DNA of 64,000 nucleotides from Clavibacter sp. VKM Ac-2873 (GCF_015351075.1 NZ_JADKRS010000001.1:1054001-1118000); one strand, 5' to 3'; shown: positions 35,679 through 44,765, numbered from the stretch's first letter. Translations and numbers: made by a program. The notes: generated from the sequence alone by a model not told the origin.

Positions 35679-36440
35679 GTGACGATCACCGCCGCGGCAG
35701 ACGGATCCGCGCTCGGCAACCCCGGACCCGCCGGCTGGGCCTGGTACGTCGACGACGAGCACTGGGCCGCGGGCGGCTGGGCGCACGCGACCAACAACCA
35801 GGGCGAGCTCAAGGCCGTCCTCGAGCTGTTCCGCGCGACCGCGCACCTCGACGACGACCTGCTCGTGCTGTGCGACAGCCAGTACGTCATCAACTCGGTG
35901 ACCAAGTGGATGCCCGGGTGGAAGCGCAAGGGCTGGCGCAAGGGCGACGGCAAGCCGGTGCTCAACGTGGAGCTGCTCAAGGAGATCGACGCGGAGATCC
36001 AGGGCCGCCGCTACCGCTTCGAGTGGGTCAAGGGCCACGCGAACCACCCGCTCAACGAGGCGGCGGACGTGCGGGCGCGCGCGGTCGCCACCGCGTTCCA
36101 GGGTCGCAGCGCGATCCCCGCCGGCCCCGGCTGGGCGGGCCACGACGCCGACGGCGCCGCGTCCGCCGACGACGCCGATGCGACGGAGACCGCGGCCGTC
36201 GCGGCCGACGCGGATCTCGCCGCCGCTCCCCTGGTCGTCGCGGCGGAGGAGGCGGAGGCCGCGGCCCCCGACCAGCCGGGCCTGTTCGACTTCGACGCGT
36301 TCGACGAGGAGATCGCGCCGGACCCCGGCGACACCACGCTCACGATCGCGCTCGACCGCGACACCATGGCGCGGCTGAGCGCCCACGCGCGCGAGCGCGG
36401 CGTGAGCGTCGACGAGGCCGTGCGCGAGCTGCTGCCCTGA
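35679..36440 (+). CDS. rnhA: RNase HI with acidic linker and C-terminal ribbon-helix-helix-like tail
   Basis: A 253-residue protein. Residues 1-140 are a complete RNase HI, which cleaves the RNA of RNA-DNA hybrids: D8 in AAADGSALGNPG, E43 in NNQGELKAV, D66 in LLVLCDSQYV, and H120 and D130 in VKGHANHPLNEAAD. Residues 141-215 are an Ala/Asp/Glu-rich linker containing QPGLF (199-203). That motif fits the QxxLF sliding-clamp-binding consensus. Residues 219-252 (TTLTIALDRDTMARLSAHAR followed by ERGVSVDEAVRELL) look like a strand-helix-helix RHH unit. The tail roles are inference. The GTG start 35679 has GAGAGG at 8 nt; the upstream frame lacks a site. Confidence 0.92.
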   Translation: MTITAAADGSALGNPGPAGWAWYVDDEHWAAGGWAHATNNQGELKAVLELFRATAHLDDDLLVLCDSQYVINSVTKWMPGWKRKGWRKGDGKPVLNVELLKEIDAEIQGRRYRFEWVKGHANHPLNEAADVRARAVATAFQGRSAIPAGPGWAGHDADGAASADDADATETAAVAADADLAAAPLVVAAEEAEAAAPDQPGLFDFDAFDEEIAPDPGDTTLTIALDRDTMARLSAHARERGVSVDEAVRELLP

Positions 36441-36444
36441 CCGA

Positions 36445-36475
36445 CGATCGGCCCGCCGCGGCGGCGGACCGATCG
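36445..36475. terminator. Bidirectional terminator between rnhA and metB
   Basis: 14-bp arms (36445-36458 / 36462-36475) with one mismatch and a 3-nt loop, lying exactly between the convergent stop codons at 36440 and 36479. Confidence 0.85.
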
Positions 36476-36478
36476 CGG

Positions 36479-37651
36479 CTAGTGCTTGCCCTGCTTGAGG
36501 GCCTTGCCGAGCGCGCGCTCGAGGTCGACGACGAGGTCCTCGACGGCCTCGATGCCGACGGACAGGCGCACGAGGTCGTCCGGCACCTCGAGAGGCGTGC
36601 CCTTGACGGAGGCGTGCGTCATCTCCGACGGGTAGCTGATCAGGGACTCGACGCCGCCGAGGGACTCCGCGAGCTGGAACACGCGCGTGCCCTCGACCAC
36701 GCGGCGCGCGGCCTTCGCTCCCCCGCGCACCTGGAACGAGATCATGCCGCCGAAGCCCGTCATCTGCGCCTTGGCGATGTCGTGGCCCGGGTGCTCCGGG
36801 AGGCCCGGATAGTGCACGGCCGTCACGTCGGGGTGCTGATGGAGGAACGCGGCGATCTCCTCGGCGTTCGCCGAGTGGCGCTCGACGCGCACGGCGAGCG
36901 TCTTGATCCCGCGGGTGGTGAGCCAGGCGTCCATGGGGCCGGAGACGGCGCCGATCGCGAACTGGAGGAAGCCGACCTTCTCGGCCAGCGCGTCGTCGTC
37001 GAGGATCACGGCGCCGCCCAGAACGTCGGAGTGCCCGCCCAGGTACTTGGTGGTGGAGTGCACGACCACGTCGGCGCCGAGCGTCAGCGGCTGCTGCAGG
37101 TAGGGCGACGCGAACGTGTTGTCGACGACCACCACGGCACCCGCCGCGTGGCCGAGGTCGGCGAGCGCGCGGATGTCGCTGATCTTCATCAGCGGGTTGC
37201 TCGGCGTCTCGACCCACAGGACCTTCGCGGGGCCGGATCCGAGGACCCGCTCGACCGCGGCGAGGTCGCTCATGTCGACCGTCTCCACCACGATCCCCCA
37301 GTCGCCGAGCACGCGCGTGAGGAGGCGGTAGGTGCCGCCGTACACGTCGTCGCTCAGCACGATGCGGTCGCCGGGACGGGTGATCGCGCGCAGCAGCGTG
37401 TCCTCGGCCGCGAGTCCCGACGCGAACGAGAAGGCGTGCTTCCCCTTCTCGAGCGACGCGAGCAGCTCCTGCAGGCCGGTGCGCGTGGGGTTGGCGCTCC
37501 GCGCGTACTCGTAGCCCTCGCGGAGCCCGCCGATCCCGTCCTGGACGAAGGTGCTCGTGAGGTAGAGCGGCGGGATGACCGCGCCGGTCGTGGGATCCGG
37601 GTCCTGGCCGGCGTGGATCGCGCGGGTGTCGAAGTCGTGCTTGTCGCTCAC
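36479..37651 (-). CDS. metB: Cystathionine gamma-synthase / gamma-lyase family enzyme
   Basis: A 390-residue PLP enzyme of the Cys/Met metabolism family. DFDTRAIHAGQDPDPTTGAV, YEYARSANPTRTGLQELLAS, HAFSFASGLAAEDTLLRA, VVVVDNTFASPYLQQP and the PLP-lysine segment VVHSTTKYLGGHSDVLGG are all present. It either makes cystathionine from acyl-homoserine and cysteine or cleaves it. Being next to cystathionine beta-synthase, a lyase (reverse transsulfuration) role is plausible; sequence alone does not decide. Start GTG 37651 is where similarity begins. It is 50 bp downstream of the cbs gene on the same strand. Confidence 0.93.
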   Translation of the reverse strand: MSDKHDFDTRAIHAGQDPDPTTGAVIPPLYLTSTFVQDGIGGLREGYEYARSANPTRTGLQELLASLEKGKHAFSFASGLAAEDTLLRAITRPGDRIVLSDDVYGGTYRLLTRVLGDWGIVVETVDMSDLAAVERVLGSGPAKVLWVETPSNPLMKISDIRALADLGHAAGAVVVVDNTFASPYLQQPLTLGADVVVHSTTKYLGGHSDVLGGAVILDDDALAEKVGFLQFAIGAVSGPMDAWLTTRGIKTLAVRVERHSANAEEIAAFLHQHPDVTAVHYPGLPEHPGHDIAKAQMTGFGGMISFQVRGGAKAARRVVEGTRVFQLAESLGGVESLISYPSEMTHASVKGTPLEVPDDLVRLSVGIEAVEDLVVDLERALGKALKQGKH

Positions 37652-37701
37652 GGTGCTCGTCTCTGTGGGTCGGGAGGGGTGCGGGCGTCGGTGCCGGCGG
37701 G

Positions 37702-39066
37702 TCAGTCGGTGAGGTAGGTGAGGAGGTCGTGCCGCGTCAGCACGCCCACCGGCTTGCCGCCGTCGCTCACCATGAGGGCGTCGGCGGATCCGAGGGCGCT
37801 CCACGCGTCGGCCACGGTCTCGTTCACGCCGATGAGGCCGAAGGCCGCGCCCGCGAAGGGGCCGACCTGGTCGGACAGCTGCGCGCGCCCGCTGAACACG
37901 AGCTCCAGGAGGCTGCGCTCGTCCACCGCGCCCGCGACCTCGCCCATGACGACGGGCGGCTCGGCCGTGAGGACGGGCAGCTGCGAGACGTCGTACTCGG
38001 TCATGATGCGGATCGCGTCGCGGATGGTGTCGTTGGGGTGCGCGTGCACGAGGTCGGGCAGGCTGCCGGTCTTCGCGCTCATGACGTCGGCGACCGTGCG
38101 CTGCCCGTTCACCCGGGCGAAGCCGTAGGACTGCATCCACTTCTCGTTGAAGATCTTGCCGAGGTAGCCGCGGCCGCCGTCGGGCAGCAGGATGACCATC
38201 ACGTCGTCGGGGCCGAGGTGCTTCGCGGCCTTCAGCGCGGAGACGACGGCCATGCCGCTGGATCCGCCGACGAGCAGCCCCTCCTCGCGGGCGAGCCGCA
38301 GCGTCATGTCGAACGACTCCTGGTCGCTGGAGGCGATGACCTCGTCGACCACGTCGGGGTCGTACGCCGCCGGCCAGAAGTCCTCGCCCACGCCCTCGAC
38401 GAGGTAGGGGCGGCCGGTGCCGCCGGAGTAGACGGACCCCTCGGGATCGGCGCCGACGATGCGCACGCGCCCCTCCGACACCTCCTTGAGGTAGCGGCCG
38501 ACGCCGCTGATGGTGCCGCCGGTGCCGACGCCCGCGACGAAGTGGGTGATCTCCCCCTCGGTGTCGCGCCAGATCTCGGGACCCGTCGTCTCGTAGTGGC
38601 TGAGCGGCCCGTTGGGGTTGGAGTACTGGTCGGGCTTGAAGGCGCCGGGGATCTCGCGGGCGAGCCGGTCGCTCACCGAGTAGTAGGAGTCGGGGTGGTC
38701 GGGCGCGACCGAGGTGGGCGTGACGACGATCTCGGCGCCGTAAGCCGTGAGCACGTTGCGCTTGTCCTCGCCGACCTTGTCGGGCAGCACGAAGACGCAG
38801 CGGTAGCCGCGCTGCTGGGCGACGAGCGCGAGGCCGACGCCGGTGTTGCCCGACGTGGGCTCGACGATGGTGCCGCCGGGCTTCAGCTTCCCGTCCCGCT
38901 CGGCCGCGTCGATGATGCGCGTCGCGATGCGGTCCTTGGCGCTGCCGCCGGGGTTCAGGTACTCGACCTTCACCAGCACGGTCGCCGAGATCCCCTCGAC
39001 CACCTTGTTGAGCTTCACGAGCGGGGTGTTCCCGATCAGGTCGAGGATCGTGTCGGCGTACTTCAC
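37702..39066 (-). CDS. Cystathionine beta-synthase
   Basis: A 454-residue PLP enzyme that joins serine and homocysteine to cystathionine. The catalytic domain has the PLP lysine K44 in GGSAKDR, the substrate loop PTSGNTGVGLAL and the phosphate-binding GVGTGGTISGVGRYL. The C-terminal ~120 residues hold two CBS domains (VADVMSAKTGSLPDLVHAHP onward, ending KPVGVLTRHDLLTYL). These domains distinguish it from plain cysteine synthase. No N-terminal heme domain is present. With the gene downstream it forms a transsulfuration pair. Transcription starts in the 169-bp gap shared with the divergent DUF3105 gene. Confidence 0.95.
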   Translation of the reverse strand: MKYADTILDLIGNTPLVKLNKVVEGISATVLVKVEYLNPGGSAKDRIATRIIDAAERDGKLKPGGTIVEPTSGNTGVGLALVAQQRGYRCVFVLPDKVGEDKRNVLTAYGAEIVVTPTSVAPDHPDSYYSVSDRLAREIPGAFKPDQYSNPNGPLSHYETTGPEIWRDTEGEITHFVAGVGTGGTISGVGRYLKEVSEGRVRIVGADPEGSVYSGGTGRPYLVEGVGEDFWPAAYDPDVVDEVIASSDQESFDMTLRLAREEGLLVGGSSGMAVVSALKAAKHLGPDDVMVILLPDGGRGYLGKIFNEKWMQSYGFARVNGQRTVADVMSAKTGSLPDLVHAHPNDTIRDAIRIMTEYDVSQLPVLTAEPPVVMGEVAGAVDERSLLELVFSGRAQLSDQVGPFAGAAFGLIGVNETVADAWSALGSADALMVSDGGKPVGVLTRHDLLTYLTD

Positions 39067-39235
39067 GTGAGGTGGCGCTCCCGGCTTCGAGGTGTGCGGT
39101 CCGATGAGCCCGCCCGTCCAGTGTAGGCGCGCGCCCTCGCCGTGTTACGGGGCGGTACGGGCCCGCGCGGGCAGGGTGCGCCCAGCCCGACCCGGTACCC
39201 TGGCCGCACATTCCCCCAGCAGAGAAGGACCATCC

Positions 39236-39979
39236 GTGGCGCGACGCGACGACACCACGCCCTCCGGCGACGAGAGCGGACGGCCCGTCCCGCCGACCGC
39301 CAAGCAGGCCCAGAAGGACCTCACGGTCAAGCAGCAGCGGGAGGCCCGCCGCGCCGAGAAGGTGGCGGCCCTCAAGAAGCAGCAGGACCGCGCGCGCCGC
39401 AACCGCCTCATCGGCATCATCACGGGATCCGTGGCCGCCGTCGCGGTCGTCGCCGTCGTGATCGGCGTGGTCGTCTCGAGCGGCACGCCGAAGCAGGATC
39501 CGGATGCCATCAGCATCGAGGGCCTCCGCACCTGGGACTCCCTGCCCAGCACGCACGTCCAGACCCCGGTCGACTACGCCGGGCTGTACGACGGCATGAG
39601 CCCGCCCGCCGGCGGCGAGCACAACCCCATGTGGCTCAACTGCGGCATCTACGACCAGCCGCAGCCGAACGAGAACGCGGTGCACGACCTCGAGCACGGC
39701 GCCGTGTGGATCACGTACGACGCCGCGAAGATCACGGGCGACGACCTGTCGAAGCTCCAGAAGTACGCCGAGTCGTTCGGCGGCTACGTCACGATGTCGC
39801 CGTACGACGGCCTCGACACCCCGATCGCCCTGTCCGCGTGGGGCGCCCAGGTCAAGGTCGACTCGATCGACGACCAGCGCATCAAGGACTTCATGGCCAA
39901 GTACTGGAAGAGCCCCAACGCACCCGAGGCCGGCGCCGCGTGCACCGGCGCCCTCGAGGGCCAGGGTCGGGTCAGCTGA
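39236..39979 (+). CDS. DUF3105 membrane-anchored protein
   Basis: A 247-residue protein. A highly charged N-terminal ~60 residues with a coiled-coil-like KQQREARRAEKVAALKKQQD precedes one TM segment (LIGIITGSVAAVAVVAVVIG). The extracytoplasmic domain carries the DUF3105 hallmark HNPMWLNCGIYDQPQPNENA then VHDLEHGAVWITY. The His/Cys-rich signature suggests metal binding. GTG 39236 has GAAGGA upstream. It lies 2 bp before the DUF305 gene, a pairing common in actinobacteria and often linked to copper handling; the role here is not proven. Confidence 0.85.
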   Translation: MARRDDTTPSGDESGRPVPPTAKQAQKDLTVKQQREARRAEKVAALKKQQDRARRNRLIGIITGSVAAVAVVAVVIGVVVSSGTPKQDPDAISIEGLRTWDSLPSTHVQTPVDYAGLYDGMSPPAGGEHNPMWLNCGIYDQPQPNENAVHDLEHGAVWITYDAAKITGDDLSKLQKYAESFGGYVTMSPYDGLDTPIALSAWGAQVKVDSIDDQRIKDFMAKYWKSPNAPEAGAACTGALEGQGRVS

Positions 39980-39981
39980 CC

Positions 39982-40749
39982 GTGACCGACCGCGGCACCG
40001 ACGGATCCGACCGTCCCCCGGAGGACGACCTCGTCGTGGACCACGTCCCGGACGACGACATCCGCGAGGAGGAGCTCCAGGGCCTCGTCGCGCACGGCGA
40101 GGCCACCCGCGCGCGCGGCCGACGGCTCCGCATCGGCGTGGCGGCGGGCATCGTGGCGGTGGCCCTCGTGGTCGCCGGGCTGCTCGTGGGCCGCGTGACG
40201 GCGCCCGTCTCGGCGCTCACGCCCAGCACGAACAGCGCGGAGGCCGGCTTCTCCCGCGACATGCAGGTGCACCACGAGCAGGCCGTGCAGATGTCGCTCA
40301 TGATCATCGACCGCACCGACGACCCCGAGGTCAAGCTCATCGCGCAGGACATCGCGCAGGCGCAGGCGCAGCAGGCCGGCCAGATGTACGCGTTCCTCAC
40401 CTCGTGGGGCCTCGACCAGGCCCCGTCGCAGCCGCGCATGACGTGGATGACGCTGCCGACGCTCGACGGGAAGACCGACCACTCGTCCATGGACATGACC
40501 CCCGGCGCGACGATGCCGGGCCTCGCGTCGCAGGCCGACCTCGACGAGCTGCAGGGCCTCACGGGCGTCGCGGCCGAGAGGAAGTTCCTCACGCTGATGA
40601 TCGCCCACCACCGCGGCGGCGTCGAGATGGCGCAGGGCCTCCTCGACCGCTCGCGGGACCCGCTCGTCACGGACCTGGCCGCCGGAATGGTGATGATCCA
40701 GGACAAGGAGATCCTCTACATGCAGCAGCTCCTCGACGCCCGGTCCTGA
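39982..40749 (+). CDS. DUF305 membrane-anchored four-helix protein
   Basis: A 255-residue protein. An acidic N-terminus is followed by a TM segment (IGVAAGIVAVALVVAGLLVG, about residues 53-72). A ferritin-like extracytoplasmic domain then has FSRDMQVHHEQAVQMSLMII and LTLMIAHHRGGVEMAQGLLD, the paired H-H motifs that define DUF305 and could bind metal. A Met/His stretch lies between them (TDHSSMDMTPGATMPG). GTG start 39982 is two bases after the DUF3105 stop, so the pair is coupled. Confidence 0.87.
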   Translation: MTDRGTDGSDRPPEDDLVVDHVPDDDIREEELQGLVAHGEATRARGRRLRIGVAAGIVAVALVVAGLLVGRVTAPVSALTPSTNSAEAGFSRDMQVHHEQAVQMSLMIIDRTDDPEVKLIAQDIAQAQAQQAGQMYAFLTSWGLDQAPSQPRMTWMTLPTLDGKTDHSSMDMTPGATMPGLASQADLDELQGLTGVAAERKFLTLMIAHHRGGVEMAQGLLDRSRDPLVTDLAAGMVMIQDKEILYMQQLLDARS

Positions 40750-40758
40750 GCCGTCCCG

Positions 40759-40799
40759 ACGCACCGCCCGTCCGCCTCGCGGGCGGGCGGTCGTGCGTC
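40759..40799. terminator. Imperfect hairpin between convergent DUF305 and ABC exporter genes
   Basis: GACGCAC...GTGCGTC outer arms with an inner GC-rich CGCCCG/CGGGCG stem; located between the stop codons at 40749 and 40805. Confidence 0.6.
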
Positions 40800-40804
40800 C
40801 GGGG

Positions 40805-42694
40805 TCAGGCGGCCGCGGTGCGCTGGTCGCTGTAGAGCCGCGCGTACTCGCCGCCGCGGGCGAGCAGCTCGACGTGCGTGCCCTGCTCGACGATGCGGCC
40901 GGCGACGACCACGAAGATCACGTCGGCGTCCACCACGGTCGAGAGCCGATGGGCGATCGCGATGGTCGTGCGGCCGCGCGACGCCGTGTCGAGCGCCTGC
41001 TGCACGACGCGCTCCGAGATGGCGTCGAGCGCGCTCGTGGCCTCGTCGAGGATCAGCACGGCCGGGTCCTTCAGCAGCACGCGCGCGATGGCGATGCGCT
41101 GCTTCTCGCCGCCGGAGAGCCGGTAGCCGCGCTCCCCCACGAGGGTCTCGTAGCCGTCGGGGAACGACTCGATGGTCTGGTGGATGTTCGCTGCCCGCGC
41201 CGCCCGCTCGATCTGCTCCTGCGTGGCGTCGGGCCGCGCGTAGCGGAGGTTCTCGCCGATGGTGGCGTGGAACAGGTACGTCTCCTGGCTGACGATGCCG
41301 ATGTTCTCCAGCAGCGACTCCTGCTCGAGGTCCCGCACGTCCTCGCCGGAGAACAGCACGCGACCGCCGGTGACGTCGTGGAAGCGCGGGATCAGGTACG
41401 ACACCGTCGTCTTGCCCGCGCCCGACGGGCCGACGAACGCCGCGAACCGGCCCGGCTCGATCGCGAAGGACATGCCGTCGAGGGTCGGCCTGTCGCCCGG
41501 GCGCGTGTCGGGGTAGGAGAAGCGCACGTCGTCGAATTCGACGCGGCCGAGCACCGGGCCCGCCGTCACCCGGCGCGCGTCGTGCCGGTCGCGGATCGCG
41601 GGCTCGAGGTCGAGGTACTCGAAGATGCGGGCGAACAGGGCGCCCGAGGTCTGCAGGTCGAGTGCCACGCGCATCAGGCCGATGAGAGGCCACATGAGGC
41701 GCGCCTGCACGGTCGTGAACGCGACGATGGTGCCCGCCGTGACGCTGATGCCGCCCGTGATGAGGAAGCCCGCGACCACGTAGACGATTGCCGGGATGAT
41801 CGACAGGAAGATCTGCACGAGCGCGAAGAACCACTGCCCGCTCATCTGCTGGCTGACCTGCAGCCGGATCTGCGTGCGGTTCTCGGCCTCGTAGCGCTCG
41901 GTCTCCGCGGCCTGCCGGTTGAAGCTCTTCGACAGGAGGATGCCGGAGACGGAGAGCGTCTCCTGCGTGATGGCCGTCATGTCCGACAGCGACTCCTGCG
42001 TCTTCGACGCGATGCGCGCCCGCACCTGGCCCACGCGCCGCTGCGCGATCACGAGCACCGGCATCAGCACCACGGCCACGAGCGTGAGCTGCCAGTTGAG
42101 GACGAGCATCGCGACGAGGGCCGCGATCACGGTCACGGTGTTACCGAGCACGCTCGACACCGTGTTGGTGAGGACCGCCGCGACCCCGCCCACGTCGTTC
42201 TGCAGGCGGGACTGGATCACGCCGGTCTTCGTGCGCGTGAAGAAGCCGAGCTCCATGCTCTGCAGGTGCCGGAACAGGTCGACGCGCATGGATCCCATGA
42301 CCCGGTTGCCGACCGTGGCGGTGAGGTACGTCTGCCAGACGCCGAGGCCGGCGCCCACGATCCAGATCGCGATCATGATCCCGACGAGCTCGACGAGCAC
42401 GGGGATGTCGGGGCCGCCCGTCGGCGGGAAGAGCCCGCGATCGAAGGCCTGCTGCGTGAGCAGCGGCGGCACGACGGTGAGGCCCGCGCCGACCAGCACG
42501 AGCGCGATCGTGAGGGCCAGCGCCCGCCGGTGGGGCTGGAAGAGCTCCGCGATCCGGCCCAGCAGGTTCTCGACGCGCGGCGCCTCGGCGTTGGCCTTGC
42601 GCTGCGCCTCGGCGTCGGCCGCGCTCACCCGCCCGCGGCGTCCGCCGCCTCCGCGCATCCCGCCGCCCGCGGCGATGTCGCCCATCCTCGTCAT
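40805..42694 (-). CDS. ABC exporter, fused permease-ATPase
   Basis: A 629-residue half-transporter. Residues ~1-35 are Gly/Arg-rich. Six TM helices follow (from ALALTIALVLVGAGLTVVPP to about residue 365), then a nucleotide-binding domain. That domain has Walker A FVGPSGAGKTTVSYL, Q-loop SQETYLFHATIGENL, signature RLSGGEKQRIAIARVLL, Walker B AVLILDEATSALD and H-loop IAIAHRLSTV. It would work as a homodimer or with an unlinked partner and exports lipid, peptide or drug. ATG 42694 is chosen; a TAAAAT -10 box lies 7 nt upstream and there is no ribosome site, pointing to a leaderless mRNA. Confidence 0.94.
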   Translation of the reverse strand: MTRMGDIAAGGGMRGGGGRRGRVSAADAEAQRKANAEAPRVENLLGRIAELFQPHRRALALTIALVLVGAGLTVVPPLLTQQAFDRGLFPPTGGPDIPVLVELVGIMIAIWIVGAGLGVWQTYLTATVGNRVMGSMRVDLFRHLQSMELGFFTRTKTGVIQSRLQNDVGGVAAVLTNTVSSVLGNTVTVIAALVAMLVLNWQLTLVAVVLMPVLVIAQRRVGQVRARIASKTQESLSDMTAITQETLSVSGILLSKSFNRQAAETERYEAENRTQIRLQVSQQMSGQWFFALVQIFLSIIPAIVYVVAGFLITGGISVTAGTIVAFTTVQARLMWPLIGLMRVALDLQTSGALFARIFEYLDLEPAIRDRHDARRVTAGPVLGRVEFDDVRFSYPDTRPGDRPTLDGMSFAIEPGRFAAFVGPSGAGKTTVSYLIPRFHDVTGGRVLFSGEDVRDLEQESLLENIGIVSQETYLFHATIGENLRYARPDATQEQIERAARAANIHQTIESFPDGYETLVGERGYRLSGGEKQRIAIARVLLKDPAVLILDEATSALDAISERVVQQALDTASRGRTTIAIAHRLSTVVDADVIFVVVAGRIVEQGTHVELLARGGEYARLYSDQRTAAA

Positions 42695-42701
42695 TCCGGC
42701 G

Positions 42702-42707
42702 ATTTTA
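42702..42707 (-). promoter_or_regulatory. Probable leaderless -10 box of the ABC exporter gene
   Basis: TAAAAT on the minus strand, 7 nt before the ATG; AT-only bases are rare here, so the match is notable. No convincing -35 was found. Confidence 0.5.
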
Positions 42708-42807
42708 CGCCCGTGGGGGATCTCTCCCGACCACGCGGGCGCAAGTCAGGCCGACGGACCGGCCGCCCGCGCGAGCGGACGACCGGGCCGGGTCGGGCGG
42801 GTGCGGA

Positions 42808-43797
42808 TCAGCCCTTCGTGGATCCCGCCAGGAGCCCGCGCACGAAGTAGCGCTGGAGGCTGAAGAACACGATGAGCGGCACCACGAGCGAGACGAACGC
42901 CGCGGCCGTGAGCCGCTGCCAGTCCTGCCCCCGCGTGCCCGTCAGCTCCGCGAGGCGCTGGGTGAGCGGCGCGACGTCGGGAGTTCCGCCGGAGAAGATC
43001 AGCGCCACCAGCAGGTCGTTCCAGACCCAGAGGAACTGGAAGATCGCGAACGACGCGATGGCGGGGAGCGCCAGCGGCAGCACGATGCGGAAGAACACCT
43101 GGCCGTGGCTCGCGCCGTCGACCCGGGCCGCCTCGATGACCTCGCCGGGGATCTCCGAGATGAAGTTGTGCAGCAGGAAGATGGCGAGCGGCAGGGCGAA
43201 GATCGTGTGCGCCACCCACACCGGCAGGTAGCCCTGCTCGGGGATGAGCGGGATCACGCCGTGCACGGCCTCCTGCAGCGGGCGCAGGGTGCGCGTGAAC
43301 ATCTGCAGCAGCGGGATGAGCGCCATCTGCAGCGGCACGATCTGCAGCGCGAAGATCAGCACGAACAGGAAGTTCGAGCCCGTGAACTTGATCCACGCGA
43401 ACGCGTACGCGGCCATCGACGCGATGACGAGCGGGAAGAGCGTCGCCGGGATCGCGATGGCGAGCGAGTTCACGAAGTAGGAGCCCAGCTGCGGCGACGA
43501 CTGCGAGGTGGAGAGCAGCACGTCCTGGTAGTTGTCGAGCGTGAAGCCGGGGTTCTGGAAGATCGTCCACCAGCCCGTGGTCTGGATGAGACCGGCCGGG
43601 CGGAACGACGAGATGAACAGGCCGAAGGTCGGCAGGGTCCAGAGCACCGCGATGATCAGGGCGCCCGCGGTGGCGCGACGCGACGTGAGCCGGTTCTTGA
43701 CGCGGCGGCTCTTCGCCCCGACGGTGGCGGCCTGCTCGATGGTGCCGCGACGGGTCCCGCGGTCCGCGACGGGCAGGTCGGCGGGTGCGACGCTCAT
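42808..43797 (-). CDS. Carbohydrate ABC transporter permease, MalG-like
   Basis: A 329-residue permease with six TM helices. The EAA loop reads EVIEAARVDGASHGQVFFRI VLPLALPAI, and LWTLPTFGLFISSFRP begins the first helix, as in MalG/AglG proteins. The ATG start overlaps the stop of the MalF-like gene (ATGA). Last gene of a three-gene importer; no ATPase gene is included, so a shared MsiK-type ATPase encoded elsewhere is likely. Confidence 0.93.
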   Translation of the reverse strand: MSVAPADLPVADRGTRRGTIEQAATVGAKSRRVKNRLTSRRATAGALIIAVLWTLPTFGLFISSFRPAGLIQTTGWWTIFQNPGFTLDNYQDVLLSTSQSSPQLGSYFVNSLAIAIPATLFPLVIASMAAYAFAWIKFTGSNFLFVLIFALQIVPLQMALIPLLQMFTRTLRPLQEAVHGVIPLIPEQGYLPVWVAHTIFALPLAIFLLHNFISEIPGEVIEAARVDGASHGQVFFRIVLPLALPAIASFAIFQFLWVWNDLLVALIFSGGTPDVAPLTQRLAELTGTRGQDWQRLTAAAFVSLVVPLIVFFSLQRYFVRGLLAGSTKG

Positions 43798-44765
43798 CGG
43801 ATCTCCCTCTGCTTGCTCATGACGCGGACGTTGTAGATGACGATCGGCAGCACCATGAGGAACAGCACGATCGCGAGCGCCGAGCCGCGGCCCTGCTCGC
43901 CGGCGCGGAACGCCTGCGTGTACATCTCGTTGGCGATGACGCTCGTGTCGAAGTTGCCCGCGGTCATGGTGCGGACGATGTCGAACACCTTGAGCGTCGC
44001 GATGGAGATGGTCGTGACCACCACCACGAGCGAGCCGCGGATGCCGGGGAGGGTCACGTTGAGGAACCGCTCCCACGCGTTGGTGCCGTCGAGCTGCGCG
44101 GCCTCGATCTGCTCGGTCGGCACGCCCTTGATGCTCGCGGAGAGCACGACCATGGCGAAGCCGGTCTGGATCCAGATCATCACGATGATGAGCAGCGCCG
44201 TGTTGATGGGCGACGTCTGCAGCCATTGGACCGGCTCCTGGCCCGTCCAGACGAGGATCTGGTTGAGGAGGCCGATCTGCGCGTTGTCGCCCGACTTGTA
44301 GTCGTAGACGAAGCGCCAGATGATGCCGGCGCCGACGAACGAGATGGCCATCGGCATGAACACGAGGGCCTTGAAGTACTTCTCGCCGCGCGACTTGTCG
44401 ATGAAGACCGCGTAGGCGAGGCCGATGGCCGTCGACAGCAGCGGCACGAAGACCACCCAGATCACCGTGTTGAGCAGCGTGCGGAGCGCGGACGGCTGGG
44501 TGAACATCCAGACGAAGTTGTCGAACCCGGCCCAGTTCCCCGAGTTGTCGCGGAAGGCGAGCAGCGTGGTGCGGAACGCCGGGTAGATGAGGCCGACGGC
44601 CAGCAGGATCAGCGCGGGGAGCACGAAGGCGCCGAGCTGCACCCAGTCCTTGCCGCGCTTCGGCGCCTTGTCGATGAGGAAGAGGATCAGCCCGATCACC
44701 ACGGCGAAGACGGCGAGCGCCACCACCACCTGGAGGATCTTGCCGATCAGATCAGCGGTCGTCAT
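43794..44765 (-). CDS. Carbohydrate ABC transporter permease, MalF-like
   Basis: A 323-residue permease with an extra N-terminal TM segment (VVVALAVFAVVIGLILFLI), then six conserved helices. The EAA loop is EQIEAAQLDGTNAWERFLNV followed by TLPGIRGSLVVVV. The pattern is closest to AglF-type alpha-glucoside permeases (IYPAFRTTLLAFRDNSG). It follows the binding-protein gene after 125 bp containing two hairpins and overlaps the MalG-like gene. Confidence 0.92.
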   Translation of the reverse strand: MTTADLIGKILQVVVALAVFAVVIGLILFLIDKAPKRGKDWVQLGAFVLPALILLAVGLIYPAFRTTLLAFRDNSGNWAGFDNFVWMFTQPSALRTLLNTVIWVVFVPLLSTAIGLAYAVFIDKSRGEKYFKALVFMPMAISFVGAGIIWRFVYDYKSGDNAQIGLLNQILVWTGQEPVQWLQTSPINTALLIIVMIWIQTGFAMVVLSASIKGVPTEQIEAAQLDGTNAWERFLNVTLPGIRGSLVVVVTTISIATLKVFDIVRTMTAGNFDTSVIANEMYTQAFRAGEQGRGSALAIVLFLMVLPIVIYNVRVMSKQREIR

